Assembly (NCBI RefSeq): GCF_001888185.1
Contig: NZ_CP016364.1
Span: 2,356,001 to 2,420,000 of the forward strand
DNA: 64,000 nt
From: Phaeobacter porticola
Lineage (GTDB): Bacteria; Pseudomonadota; Alphaproteobacteria; Rhodobacterales; Rhodobacteraceae
Direction of reading: 5' to 3'
The translations under genes were made by a program, and so were the position numbers. Below are positions 1 to 8,417 of this stretch, piece after piece; position 1 is the first letter of the stretch; the number at the start of each line of letters is the position of its first letter. Under the pieces are notes generated by a model, which worked only from the letters and a program-made list of their open reading frames with translations, was not told the origin of the DNA and did no database searches.

Positions 1-745
1 CACCCTGTCAGAGCTGCGCAGCGAATTTTCCGATCAGATCAAACCACAGCTGACCTGTACCTGGTCCAAACGTGACCGCCGTGTTGTGGCGCGTCGCCAG
101 AAGTGTCTGGGCGCCATCGTGCTGGAAGATCACATATGGAAGGATGTCCCGGCCGAGACCGTGGCCACCGCCATGCTGGAGGGGGTGCGCGAGCTGGGTC
201 TGCGGCTGGGCGGCGCCGCTGCACGGTTTGTCGCGCGGGTGCGATTGTTGCAGGCGGACGGCGAGGATCTGCCAGATTTCAGCGAAGAGGCTTTGTTGGC
301 GTCACTGGAAGATTGGCTGCTGCCGATGCTGGACGGGGTGCGCAGCGCCGAGGATTGGAAACGCTTTGACCTGCTGCCCGCGCTGCGCACGGCGCTCAGC
401 TGGGAGCAGACGCAGCGGCTGGATCAGCTGGCGCCGCCGCATTTTACCACGCCGCTGGGGCGCAAAGTGCCGATTGACTACGCAGAGGAAGTGCCGGAGA
501 TTTCCGTCAGGTTGCAAGAGATGTTTGGGGTCACCCGCCATCCGACGGTAGGTGGCGTGGCGCTGAAGGTCTCCTTGCTGTCGCCGGCGCAGCGACCGAT
601 CCAGATCACCCGCGATCTGCCCGGTTTCTGGTCCGGATCATATGCCGATGTGCGCAAGGATATGCGCGCCCAATACCCCAAACACCCCTGGCCCGAAGAC
701 CCCACGCAGGCGGATCCCACATTGCGGGCGAAACCACGCAAATAG
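1..745 (+). CDS. hrpB: ATP-dependent helicase HrpB, C-terminal part
   Basis: The gene runs in from the left edge; an open frame starts at base 2 and gives the last 247 residues. HrpB is a DEAH-box RNA helicase-like protein of unclear physiological role. The helicase motifs lie outside the window. What is seen is the HrpB-specific C-terminal region, ending in the hallmark stretch PIQITRDLPGFW, then SYADVRKDMR and YPKHPWPEDP. The frame stays open to a TAG stop with no sign of damage. No other family is a serious alternative for this tail. Confidence 0.93.
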   Translation, partial: TLSELRSEFSDQIKPQLTCTWSKRDRRVVARRQKCLGAIVLEDHIWKDVPAETVATAMLEGVRELGLRLGGAAARFVARVRLLQADGEDLPDFSEEALLASLEDWLLPMLDGVRSAEDWKRFDLLPALRTALSWEQTQRLDQLAPPHFTTPLGRKVPIDYAEEVPEISVRLQEMFGVTRHPTVGGVALKVSLLSPAQRPIQITRDLPGFWSGSYADVRKDMRAQYPKHPWPEDPTQADPTLRAKPRK

Positions 746-926
746 CCCAGAACGACGCCAAACCGCATAATTTCCCCGCAAAATCACGGTTTTTTGCGCA
801 AAAATGGTCATATCCGGCCATCTTCATAGGCGGCCCCCTCTTGTATTCCTGCCATGACATGCCAAAATTATACCAAAGCAAAAATGCGCCCGGCATTCAT
901 GATCGGCGCTAGAAAGCTGAGCAGCA

Positions 927-1385
927 ATGAAACATATCATGTCCAGTGCCTGGGAGGAGTATCTCCGGCCAATGTTCTTTCGTCCCAAACGGCTGCAAGT
1001 CGCCGTGATGTGCTATCGCAATGGCACTGAGGGGAAAGACGTTCTCATGATCACCAGTCGCGGCACCGGTCGCTGGATTGTGCCCAAGGGCTGGCCCATC
1101 AAGGGCAAAAACGGCCCGCAGTCGGCACTGCAGGAAGCCTGGGAAGAGGCCGGCGTGCGCGATGCCCGGATTGAGGGCGAACCGGTCGGCACCTATGAAT
1201 ACGTGAAATTGCAGGACAATGGCACCAAAGAGGTGGTTCACACTCTGGTCTATAAGGCCGAAGTAACGGAATTGGCCGACGACTACCCCGAGCAGGCCGA
1301 ACGAACACGGAAATGGATGTCACCCAAGGCCGCGGCAGAACTGGTTGCGGAACCGGAACTGGGCGATTTACTGCGCCAATTGTAA
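927..1385 (+). CDS. Nudix hydrolase with degenerate Nudix box
   Basis: A protein of 152 residues with the Nudix fold pattern; such enzymes hydrolyse nucleoside diphosphates linked to another group. The box lies in the segment WPIKGKNGPQSALQEAWEEA. The glycine and the EAWEEAGV end are present, but the conserved glutamate after Gx5 is Lys and the arginine of REUxEE is Gln. The PKGWP lead-in resembles the diphosphoinositol/dinucleoside polyphosphate branch, where similar losses occur. The start at 927 has only a weak ribosome site; Met at 939 is an alternative. The gene stands alone between hrpB and pit. Substrate cannot be told. Confidence 0.85.
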   Translation: MKHIMSSAWEEYLRPMFFRPKRLQVAVMCYRNGTEGKDVLMITSRGTGRWIVPKGWPIKGKNGPQSALQEAWEEAGVRDARIEGEPVGTYEYVKLQDNGTKEVVHTLVYKAEVTELADDYPEQAERTRKWMSPKAAAELVAEPELGDLLRQL

Positions 1386-1475
1386 CAGATTCATGATGAA
1401 AATATGACAAACCCCTTGCATGGCGGCAGAGGGGGAGCTAGGCGCGTGCGCAACTTTTGAATCGGGATCGATACA

Positions 1476-2957
1476 ATGAGCGACGCACCGCAGCGACCGC
1501 AGTGGAAGACACTGGACCGGGATCTTAACCGGATTTCTCAACTTGAACTGGCGACATCCTATGTGTCACGCCCGCTGGTTGCCCCCGGCATCGCGCTGGT
1601 CTTCATCGCCCTCGCCGGTGTTGGTGCTGCAGTGTTCCTAGGCTCGGCGCCGTCAAACTTCGTGGTGATCGCCGCGGCGGCATTTGGCGCATACATGGCG
1701 CTGAACATCGGTGCCAATGACGTGGCCAACAACATGGGTCCTGCGGTGGGTGCCAATGCGCTGACCATGGGCGGGGCCATCGTGATTGCTGCCTTGGCCG
1801 AAAGTGCCGGTGCGCTGCTGGCGGGCGGCGATGTGGTCTCCACCATCTCCAAGGGCATCATTGATCCTGCAGGCGTTGCCAGCTCCGAAGTGTTCATCTG
1901 GGCCATGATGGCGGCGCTGATTTCTTCGGCGCTGTGGGTGAACCTCGCGACATGGATCGGCGCGCCTGTCTCAACCACCCATTCGGTTGTGGGCGGTGTC
2001 ATGGGGGCAGGCATTGCCGCTGCCGGGTTTGGTGCTGTGAACTGGCCCACGATGAGCAAAATCGCCGCCAGCTGGGTCATCTCCCCCGTGCTGGGCGGGC
2101 TGATCGCGGCTGGATTCCTCGCCTTTATCAAGGCTAAAATCATCTATCAGGATGACAAGATCGCCGCCGCGCGCCGCTGGGTGCCGGTGCTGGTCGGCAT
2201 CATGGCAGGGGCGTTTGCATCTTATCTGGCGCTAAAGGGCCTGAAGCGGATCATCAAGATTGACCTGGAAATTGCGCTGCTGATCGGTGCCGCGGTTGGC
2301 GGGCTATCCTATGTGGTGACCGCGCCGCTGATCAAGCGTCAATCCGAGGGTATGGAGAACCGCAACAAATCGCTGAAAGTGCTGTTCTCGATCCCACTGG
2401 TGATTTCTGCCGCGCTTCTGTCGTTTGCTCATGGCGCCAATGATGTGGCCAATGCGGTGGGTCCGCTGGCAGCGATTGTGCATACCACCGAGTTTGGCGA
2501 TATCGCCTCCAAGGTGGCGATCCCGACCTGGGTCATGGTGATCGGGGCCTTTGGCATCTCATTCGGCCTGTTCCTGTTCGGCCCCAAGCTGATCCGCATG
2601 GTTGGCAGCCAGATCACCAAACTGAACCCCATGCGCGCCTATTGTGTGTCGCTGTCCGCCGCGATCACCGTGATTGTGGCAAGCTGGCTGGGTCTGCCCG
2701 TGTCCTCCACCCATATTGCGGTGGGGGCTGTGTTTGGCGTGGGCTTCTTCCGTGAATGGCATATGGAGCGCCGCCTGAAGCGCAGCTCGGCTACGCAGCC
2801 TGAAACCAAGCGGATTGCACCGGAAGAGCGCCGTCGTCGCAAGCTGGTGCGCCGCAGCCATTTCATGACAATTGCTGCTGCCTGGGTGATCACCGTGCCA
2901 GCCGCCGCCTTGCTGTCGGGCTGTGTCTTCTTAGCGTTGACCGCGATCGCCATGTGA
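1476..2957 (+). CDS. pit: Inorganic phosphate transporter, Pit family
   Basis: A polytopic inner-membrane protein of 493 residues that would import phosphate, or metal-phosphate, with protons. The Pit signature occurs twice, as expected from the internal duplication of the family: GANDVANNMGPAVGANA in the first half and HGANDVANAVGPLAAI in the second. Each half also carries an APVSTTHSVVGG or LPVSSTHIAVGA loop. A charged loop near residues 425-460 separates the last helices. The gene is monocistronic, ends at a strong terminator shared with argF, and has no phoU-like gene beside it. I see no convincing Pho box upstream. Confidence 0.95.
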   Translation: MSDAPQRPQWKTLDRDLNRISQLELATSYVSRPLVAPGIALVFIALAGVGAAVFLGSAPSNFVVIAAAAFGAYMALNIGANDVANNMGPAVGANALTMGGAIVIAALAESAGALLAGGDVVSTISKGIIDPAGVASSEVFIWAMMAALISSALWVNLATWIGAPVSTTHSVVGGVMGAGIAAAGFGAVNWPTMSKIAASWVISPVLGGLIAAGFLAFIKAKIIYQDDKIAAARRWVPVLVGIMAGAFASYLALKGLKRIIKIDLEIALLIGAAVGGLSYVVTAPLIKRQSEGMENRNKSLKVLFSIPLVISAALLSFAHGANDVANAVGPLAAIVHTTEFGDIASKVAIPTWVMVIGAFGISFGLFLFGPKLIRMVGSQITKLNPMRAYCVSLSAAITVIVASWLGLPVSSTHIAVGAVFGVGFFREWHMERRLKRSSATQPETKRIAPEERRRRKLVRRSHFMTIAAAWVITVPAAALLSGCVFLALTAIAM

Positions 2958-2992
2958 TCCCGGCCCCGCCCTGAAGCCCTGTCCTGAAATAG

Positions 2993-3030
2993 AAAAACCG
3001 CCGCATCCTGACCGGGTGCGGCGGTTTTTT
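2993..3030. terminator. Bidirectional terminator between pit and argF
   Basis: Perfect 13-base stem (2993-3005 with 3017-3029) around an 11-base loop. It has A-run and T-run flanks, so it can stop both the rightward pit transcript and the leftward argD-argF transcript. Confidence 0.9.
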
Positions 3031-3061
3031 GTTGGCCTACTCGCGGGCTGAGGAGGGTGGT

Positions 3062-3988
3062 TCAGGCGCCGAGGCAGTAGCGCATGATTGCCTTTTGCGC
3101 ATGCAGACGGTTTTCCGCCTCGTCAAAGATCACCGACTGCGGGCCGTCCATCACGGCGGAGGTGACCTCTTCCTCGCGGTGGGCCGGCAGGCAGTGCATG
3201 AAAAGCGCGTCGGGTTTGGCGTGAGCCATCAGCGCGTCATTCACCTGATAGCCGCGCAGCATGTTGTGGCGGCGCTCCTTGGAGGACTGGCTGTCGTGCA
3301 TTGAAACCCATGTATCGGCCACCACCAGATCAGCGCCCTCAACCGCTTTGGCAGCGTCGCGTTCGATGATCACCTGTGAACCTGCCTTGCGCGCAAGACC
3401 GATGAACTCAGGCTCCGGATCGAGCTGCGCCGGGCCGGTGAAGGTGAGATCAAAGCCAAACTGCGCGGCGGCATGCAGAAAAGAGGCGCAGACATTGTTA
3501 CCATCCCCGCACCAGACGACTTTCTTGCCCTTGATGGGGCCGCGATGTTCCTCATAGGTGAGGACATCGGCCATGATCTGACAGGGATGGGTGCGATCGG
3601 TCAGGCCGTTGATCACCGGCACTGAGGCATATTCGGCCATCTCAGTCAGCACGGTTTCATCAAAAGTTCGGATCATGATCATGTCGACATAACGGCTGAG
3701 CACGCGGGCGGTGTCGGCGATGGTTTCGCCATGGCCCAGCTGCATGTCATTTCCCGACAGCACCATGGTCTGGCCGCCCATCTGGCGCACGCCGACGTCA
3801 AAGGACACGCGGGTCCGGGTGGAGGGTTTTTCAAAAATCAACGCCACCATGCGGTCTTTCAGCGGCTGGTCGTCATCAAGCGCGGCCTTGGGGCGGCCAA
3901 AGCGGGCCTGTTTGGTGGCGCTGGCCTGATCAATGATCGCCCGCAGATCGGTGGCATCGGTTTTATGGATATCGAGGAAATGGTTCAT
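3062..3988 (-). CDS. argF: Ornithine carbamoyltransferase
   Basis: Cytoplasmic enzyme of 308 residues that joins carbamoyl phosphate and ornithine to give citrulline in arginine synthesis. The carbamoyl phosphate motif [12 protein letters not shown] is near residue 53, the [10 protein letters not shown] motif near 135, and the ornithine-site MHCLPAHR near 265. The length is normal for the anabolic enzyme. It follows argD on the same strand with a gap of 108 bases holding a repeat-like element, so argD-argF is probably one transcript. Confidence 0.97.
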   Translation of the reverse strand: MNHFLDIHKTDATDLRAIIDQASATKQARFGRPKAALDDDQPLKDRMVALIFEKPSTRTRVSFDVGVRQMGGQTMVLSGNDMQLGHGETIADTARVLSRYVDMIMIRTFDETVLTEMAEYASVPVINGLTDRTHPCQIMADVLTYEEHRGPIKGKKVVWCGDGNNVCASFLHAAAQFGFDLTFTGPAQLDPEPEFIGLARKAGSQVIIERDAAKAVEGADLVVADTWVSMHDSQSSKERRHNMLRGYQVNDALMAHAKPDALFMHCLPAHREEEVTSAVMDGPQSVIFDEAENRLHAQKAIMRYCLGA

Positions 3989-4045
3989 ATCGAACGTCGC
4001 TTTCGTTGTACTTGTGTCGTGCCGAAGGCTGTTGCCGTTAAGCGC

Positions 4046-4092
4046 GCGCGGGGGCCAGCCCCCGCACCCCCGGAGTATTTCTGGAAAGATGA
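4046..4092. repeat. GC-rich hairpin plus tail resembling a roseobacter intergenic repeat
   Basis: Between argD and argF lies a 7-base perfect stem (4048-4054 with 4059-4065, GCGGGGG/CCCCCGC), followed by CCCCCGGAGTATTT and a short AAGATGA tail. I recall very similar GC-hairpin plus GGAGTATTT elements scattered between genes in Rhodobacteraceae, but this window holds only one copy, so the repeat status is from memory. It may act as an mRNA stability or attenuating element inside the arg transcript. Confidence 0.5.
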
Positions 4093-4096
4093 CGCC

Positions 4097-5281
4097 TCAG
4101 GCGTCCGCTTTGGCCTCCAGCAATGTGGCGGCCTGATCTAGCCGGGTGAAGGCCTCGGCGATATCCTCATCGGTGAGGGTCAGCGGCGGCAGCAGGCGGA
4201 CCACATTGTCGGCGGCGGGCACGGTGACCACTTCGGCCTCATAGCCTGCGGCAACCACATCGGTATTTGCAGCGGCACATTTCAGGCCCAGCATCAGGCC
4301 AGACCCACGCACCGCCTCAAAGACCTGCGGATGAGCGGCCACCAGCCCTTCGAGTTTCTGGCGCAGGAGACCGGCCTTGCGGCTCACCTCCGCAAGGAAC
4401 TCCGGGTCGGTGACATGATCCATCACCGCGCAGCCCACCGCACAGCCCAAGGGGTTGCCGCCATAGGTGGAGCCATGGGTGCCGGCGGTCATGCCAGAGG
4501 CGGCGTCTTCGGTGGCAAGCACTGCCCCCAGAGGAAAACCACCGCCAATGCCCTTGGCCACCATCATAATGTCCGGCGTGATGCCTGCCCATTCATGAGC
4601 AAACAGCTTGCCGGTCCTGCCCACCCCGCATTGCACCTCATCAAGGATCAGCAACAGGCCGTGCTCATCGCAGATCTGGCGCAGCGCCTTCAGTTCTGCA
4701 TCGGGCACCGGGCGGATGCCGCCCTCGCCCTGCACCGGCTCAATCAGGATGGCGGCAGTCTGGTCACTGATGGCATCGGTCACACCGTCCAGATCGCCGA
4801 ACATCAGATGTTTGAACCCCGGCAGCATGGGTCCAAAGCCAGCGGTCATTTTTTCAGAGCCGGCGGCAGAGATCCCGGCCGAGGAGCGACCGTGGAATGA
4901 GCCGGAGAAGGTCAGGATCTCCACCCGCTCGGGCTGGCCTTTGTCGTGGAAATACTTCCGCGCCATCTTCACCGCCAGTTCGCAGGACTCTGTGCCGGAG
5001 TTGGTGAAAAACACCGTATCGGCAAAGCTGTGCTCCACCAGCCGATCCGCCAGCGCCTGTTGCTGCGGGATGTGGTAGAGATTGGAGACATGCCAGAGGG
5101 TTTCGGCCTGATCGGTCAGCGCCTTCACCAGGGTCGGATGGGCATGACCCAACGCATTCACCGCAATGCCCGCTGCCAGATCCAGAAAACGTCGCCCGTC
5201 AGCCTCGATCAGCCAGGCGCCTTCGCCCTTCACGAAACTGAGGGGCGCACGATTATAAGTGGGCAGAACGGACGGGATCAT
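4097..5281 (-). CDS. argD: Acetylornithine aminotransferase
   Basis: Class III PLP aminotransferase of 394 residues that makes N-acetylornithine in arginine synthesis and often also acts in lysine synthesis. Visible motifs are FTNSGTESCELAVKMARK near residue 95, the PLP-aspartate segment LLILDEVQCGVGRTG near 210-225, and the lysine site MMVAKGIGGGFPLGA near 240. The Met at 5281 is preferred over the upstream Met at 5341 because AAGGAAG sits 8-14 bases before it and the extra residues are atypical. First gene of the argD-argF pair. Confidence 0.95.
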   Translation of the reverse strand: MIPSVLPTYNRAPLSFVKGEGAWLIEADGRRFLDLAAGIAVNALGHAHPTLVKALTDQAETLWHVSNLYHIPQQQALADRLVEHSFADTVFFTNSGTESCELAVKMARKYFHDKGQPERVEILTFSGSFHGRSSAGISAAGSEKMTAGFGPMLPGFKHLMFGDLDGVTDAISDQTAAILIEPVQGEGGIRPVPDAELKALRQICDEHGLLLILDEVQCGVGRTGKLFAHEWAGITPDIMMVAKGIGGGFPLGAVLATEDAASGMTAGTHGSTYGGNPLGCAVGCAVMDHVTDPEFLAEVSRKAGLLRQKLEGLVAAHPQVFEAVRGSGLMLGLKCAAANTDVVAAGYEAEVVTVPAADNVVRLLPPLTLTDEDIAEAFTRLDQAATLLEAKADA

Positions 5282-5617
5282 CGGGATCTTCCTTTTGGAC
5301 ATGTTGGGCCAAGCAGTGACGCAGCCGGGCCGCAGGGTCAACGATATTGGAGAAGTTGGAGGTGCCGCAACAGGGCACAGGTGATCGGGGCCGGATTACG
5401 CGTTGTGGCGTCGGCGTCGCAGCAGGGTGAGATGTGCAGCGGTGATCATGCTTGCGTCCATAACGGAGGTTTTGGGAAAAGAAAAGACCGTTTGTCGGAA
5501 TGGTTGGTCAATTCGAAGGTGTCAGCTGTTGTAATCGCCAGATGCGCCAGCCAGTTCATACACGATGCCCCCTCTGGTGGCTTGCTTTTGGTGGCAGCAA
5601 CGGGCAGTGCTGGCAGG
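5282..5617. other. Divergent intergenic region, argD / DMT exporter
   Basis: 336 bases separate the two starts. The stretch should hold the argD promoter on the reverse strand and the exporter promoter on the forward strand. I found no clear -35/-10 pair, ARG-box-like palindrome, hairpin with a T-run or small gene with a ribosome site here. Confidence 0.4.
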
Positions 5618-6547
5618 ATGATCAATACCCGTCAGAACCCCGCCCTCGCCGCTGCGCTGATCCTGCTTGCTACGGTATTTATCGCAGGCACCACGCTGGT
5701 CGCCAAAGCGCTTGGCACAGAGGCTCTGGGGGCCCCGCTGCATCCGCTGCAGATCAGTTTTGGCCGGTTCGTTTTTGCGTTTTTGGCGATCAGCACCCTG
5801 GTTGCGCTGCGGCGCCCCCGGTTTACCGCGCCGCATTGGGGGCTGCATCTGGGGCGCACCAGTTTTGGCTGGATGGGGGTGACGCTGATGTTTGCCGCCG
5901 TTGCCTATATCCCGCTGGCCGATGCCACCGCGATCACCTTTCTGAACCCGGTCTTTGGCATGCTGCTGGCGATCCCCCTGCTGGGCGAAACGGTTGGGCG
6001 CTGGCGTTGGGCGGCGGCGGCGATTGCGCTTCTGGGGGCGATGGTTCTGCTGCGTCCCACCCCTGCCAGTTTTCAGCCCGCAAGCCTGCTGGCGCTGGCG
6101 GCGGCTGCGGTGATGGGGCTGGAGCTGATTTTTATCAAACGGTTGGCCGGGCGGGAGAAGCCGTTGCAGATCCTGTGGTTCAACAATCTGCTTGGGTCAG
6201 TGATTGCCAGCGTTGCGGTGATGGCAGTCTGGCAGTCACCGACAGCCGAGCAATGGGCGCTGATGGTCGCACTGGGTTCCATGATGGCCTGTGCGCAGGG
6301 CTGTTTCATCAATGGAATGGCGCGGGCGGATGCGTCTTTTGTTGCGCCGTTCAGCTACGCAACACTGATTTTTGCGGCCCTGTATGATTTTGCCATATTT
6401 GCCGAAGCACCAGATGGGATCACTGCCACCGGGGCAGCAATCATTCTGGCTGGGGCGGCGCTATTGGCCTGGCGTGAGGGGCGGCAGCGACCGCCAACCC
6501 TGCATGTGGATCCGGGCGCGCAAGCGGATCAGGATTTGAGCCGATAG
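5618..6547 (+). CDS. DMT-superfamily (EamA) transporter
   Basis: Inner-membrane protein of 309 residues with about ten hydrophobic segments in two EamA repeats, the arrangement of the drug/metabolite exporter family. The first repeat spans about residues 10-145, with PLADATAITFLNPVFGMLLA before its end. The second begins near LLALAAAAVMGLEL. The Met at 5618 starts directly before the first helix; its ribosome site is poor and the frame is open further upstream without an ATG. Its stop overlaps the convergent ABC permease gene by 19 bases. Substrate unknown. Confidence 0.88.
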   Translation: MINTRQNPALAAALILLATVFIAGTTLVAKALGTEALGAPLHPLQISFGRFVFAFLAISTLVALRRPRFTAPHWGLHLGRTSFGWMGVTLMFAAVAYIPLADATAITFLNPVFGMLLAIPLLGETVGRWRWAAAAIALLGAMVLLRPTPASFQPASLLALAAAAVMGLELIFIKRLAGREKPLQILWFNNLLGSVIASVAVMAVWQSPTAEQWALMVALGSMMACAQGCFINGMARADASFVAPFSYATLIFAALYDFAIFAEAPDGITATGAAIILAGAALLAWREGRQRPPTLHVDPGAQADQDLSR

Positions 6548-7365
6548 CCGCTGCGCAGCATCAGCCAGGCCAACAGGCAGATGGCAAGGCTGGACAGGCT
6601 ACAGATCACCAAACCCAGAACCGGGGAGCTGTCAGAGGTGCCGATCACCCCGAATCGCACCCCGTCGATCAGGTAAAAGACCGGATTCAAATGCGACAGC
6701 AGCCGTAGCACCGGCGGCAAGGCGTCGACCGAATAGAACGTGCCCGACAGAAATGCGAGCGGGGTCACGATGAAATTTGTGATCGCCGCCATCTGGTCAA
6801 ATTTCTCCGCAAAGACACCAGCAACAATGCCCAGCCCGCCCAGAAACAACGCGCCCAGCACAACAAACAACAGCACCAGCAACGGGTGTTCCGGCACCAC
6901 GCCAAGCACCAGCATAAGGCCCGTGCCGATCCCCAAAGCAACCAGCACACCACGTGCAACCGCCCCTGCAAGATAGCCCAACAGGATTTCAAACCCCGAC
7001 AGAGGCGGCATCAATGTATCAACGATATTGCCCTGCACCTTGGTGATGACAATTGACGAGGAGGTATTGGCAAACGCGTTCTGAATAACGGTCATCATCA
7101 TGATACCTGGTGCCAGAAAAACGATAAATGGCACGCCCATAACGGCACCACGGCCCGGACCTATGGCAATATTGAAGATCATCAGAAACAGTGCAGCAGT
7201 CACCATGGGCGCCAGAAGTGTCTGGGTCCAGACCACCAGAAAGCGGGTGATCTCGCGTCGTGCCAGGGTCTGCAGTCCCAGCCAATTCACCCGTCCAAAA
7301 CGCCGTTGACCCAAGGCGACGCCGCCTGGGTTCTGAGCCATGTGCCGTGGGGTATCCTGTGCCAT
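6529..7365 (-). CDS. ABC-2 type transporter permease (YadH-like)
   Basis: Membrane protein of 278 residues with six hydrophobic segments and an N-terminal amphipathic stretch (TLARREITRFLVVW), the pattern of ABC-2 permeases that move polysaccharides, lipids or drugs. The segment NFIVTPLAFLSGTFYSVDALP near residue 205 is typical of the YadH/DrrB branch. AAAGAGG before 7365 supports the start. No ATP-binding partner is next to it; the neighbours are gcrA (divergent) and a DMT exporter (convergent), so its ATPase must be elsewhere. It does not look like the KpsM missing from the capsule operon further right. Confidence 0.88.
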   Translation of the reverse strand: MAQDTPRHMAQNPGGVALGQRRFGRVNWLGLQTLARREITRFLVVWTQTLLAPMVTAALFLMIFNIAIGPGRGAVMGVPFIVFLAPGIMMMTVIQNAFANTSSSIVITKVQGNIVDTLMPPLSGFEILLGYLAGAVARGVLVALGIGTGLMLVLGVVPEHPLLVLLFVVLGALFLGGLGIVAGVFAEKFDQMAAITNFIVTPLAFLSGTFYSVDALPPVLRLLSHLNPVFYLIDGVRFGVIGTSDSSPVLGLVICSLSSLAICLLAWLMLRSGYRLKS

Positions 7366-7503
7366 GTCGCGCCTCTTTGACGATGTTGCTGAACAAAACC
7401 ATTGCAGATGCCTGGTGCTTGTTTCGCCTCAAACCATGGCCGTCCGTGCGGGGCAAGCAGCTTTCGCCGCGGAAGCTCTGCTGTCAGCAAGCGCAAGACG
7501 CTC

Positions 7504-7531
7504 TTGTAACTCGGCACGCAGTGATTAGAAT
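7504..7531 (+). promoter_or_regulatory. Candidate sigma-70 promoter of gcrA
   Basis: TTGTAA (7504-7509) and TAGAAT (7526-7531) are 16 bases apart, about 70 bases before the gcrA start. Transcription would begin near 7538 and leave a leader of some 60 bases that contains the palindrome at 7556-7579. Confidence 0.5.
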
Positions 7532-7555
7532 AGGGGCTTGTTACGGAATTCGATG

Positions 7556-7583
7556 GCGGCCGCAGGATCCTGGGGCCGCTTTT
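7556..7583 (+). promoter_or_regulatory. Near-perfect palindrome with T-run in the gcrA leader
   Basis: Bases 7556-7579 form a 24-base inverted repeat with 11 of 12 pairs matching (outer arms GCGGCC/GGCCGC, core CAGGATCCTG; the one mismatch is G7562 with G7573). TTTT follows at 7580-7583. As RNA it would fold into a strong hairpin about 22 bases before the gcrA start codon, like an intrinsic terminator or attenuator. As DNA it could be an operator. Confidence 0.6.
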
Positions 7584-7601
7584 AGCTTGGAAAGGCAACA
7601 G

Positions 7602-8207
7602 ATGTCCTGGACAGACGAGCGCGTCGAACTGCTCAAGAAAATGTGGGGCGAAGGGCAATCAGCAAGCCAGATCGCCAAAGAACTGGGCGGCGTGACCCGG
7701 AACGCCGTTATTGGCAAGGTGCATCGCCTGGGACTGTCCAACCGCAATAGCGGTACGGCCAAACCCGCAGCCGAGCCCAAGGAAAAACCCGCGGCGGCGC
7801 CAAAACCAACGCCAGCCGCTGCAGCGGCTCCGGCCAAGCCCAAACCGCAGCCCAAAACCGAACCGGCCCGCCCGGTGACGCCTGAGCCTGCGGCCTCTGC
7901 CGAAGGTCGTCCGGCCACGCCTGCGCGCCGCCAGATCATTCCTGCCGGCCAGCCGCTGCCGCCGCAGCCCTCGGCCAATGAAATCAGCCCCGAAGCGCTG
8001 GCCAAGGTCAATGAAATCGAGAAAAAGGCCAAGCGGCTTACATTGATGGAGCTGACAGAACGGACCTGCAAATGGCCCGTGGGTGACCCCGCGACCGAGG
8101 ATTTCTGGTTCTGCGGCCTGCCCGTTCAGCAAGGCAAACCCTATTGCGACGCGCATGTCGGCGTGGCTTTCCAGCCAATGAGCGCGCGGCGCGACCGCAA
8201 ACGGTAA
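7602..8207 (+). CDS. gcrA: Cell-cycle regulator GcrA
   Basis: Protein of 201 residues. In alphaproteobacteria GcrA binds the sigma-70 RNA polymerase and activates promoters, many of them marked by CcrM methylation at GANTC. The N-terminal helix-turn-helix (MSWTDERVELLKKMW ... QIAKELGGVTRNAVIGKVHRLGLS, residues 1-46) and the cysteine-containing C-terminus (RTCKWPVGDP ... FWFCGLP ... PYCDAHVGVAFQP) match the family. The middle, residues 50-125, is Ala/Pro/Lys-rich and probably disordered. AAAGG before Met 7602 supports this start. I see no GANTC in its own promoter. Confidence 0.96.
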   Translation: MSWTDERVELLKKMWGEGQSASQIAKELGGVTRNAVIGKVHRLGLSNRNSGTAKPAAEPKEKPAAAPKPTPAAAAAPAKPKPQPKTEPARPVTPEPAASAEGRPATPARRQIIPAGQPLPPQPSANEISPEALAKVNEIEKKAKRLTLMELTERTCKWPVGDPATEDFWFCGLPVQQGKPYCDAHVGVAFQPMSARRDRKR

Positions 8208-8256
8208 TCTGCACTCGCCAGCTATTGCGACGACCCGAAGTATTTCGATCATAGAA

Positions 8257-8288
8257 AACAGCGCCACGGATTACTCCGGGGCGCTGTT
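8257..8288. terminator. Hairpin between gcrA and the YHS gene
   Basis: Nine-base stem AACAGCGCC (8257-8265) with GGCGCTGTT (8280-8288). The reverse strand continues with TTTTCTAT, so it best fits the end of the leftward YHS transcript. It also lies just after gcrA. Confidence 0.55.
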
Positions 8289-8417
8289 CTCATGTGGAAC
8301 TGCGCCGATATCAGCGTTGAGTTCTTAGAGGCGGGAACCGGTACAGGAGGACGCGTTGGCAAAACCGCCCTCCCCCATTTCAATTGTGCTCAGCCCCTTG
8401 GGCCCAGTAGTTCACGA

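Noticed and set aside
1386-1475. Possible Pho box before pit
   Set aside because: One TGTCATA-like word on the reverse strand, but the second half is absent.
6529-7365. ABC-2 permease as the missing KpsM of the capsule operon
   Set aside because: It is on the other strand about 4.5 kb away and resembles the YadH/DrrB branch, not KpsM.
7546-7570. EcoRI, NotI and BamHI sites within 25 bases before gcrA, looking like a cloning linker
   Set aside because: NotI and BamHI recognition words fall out of the larger palindrome at 7556-7579, and the surrounding sequence is continuous native-looking leader. No vector sequence is present.
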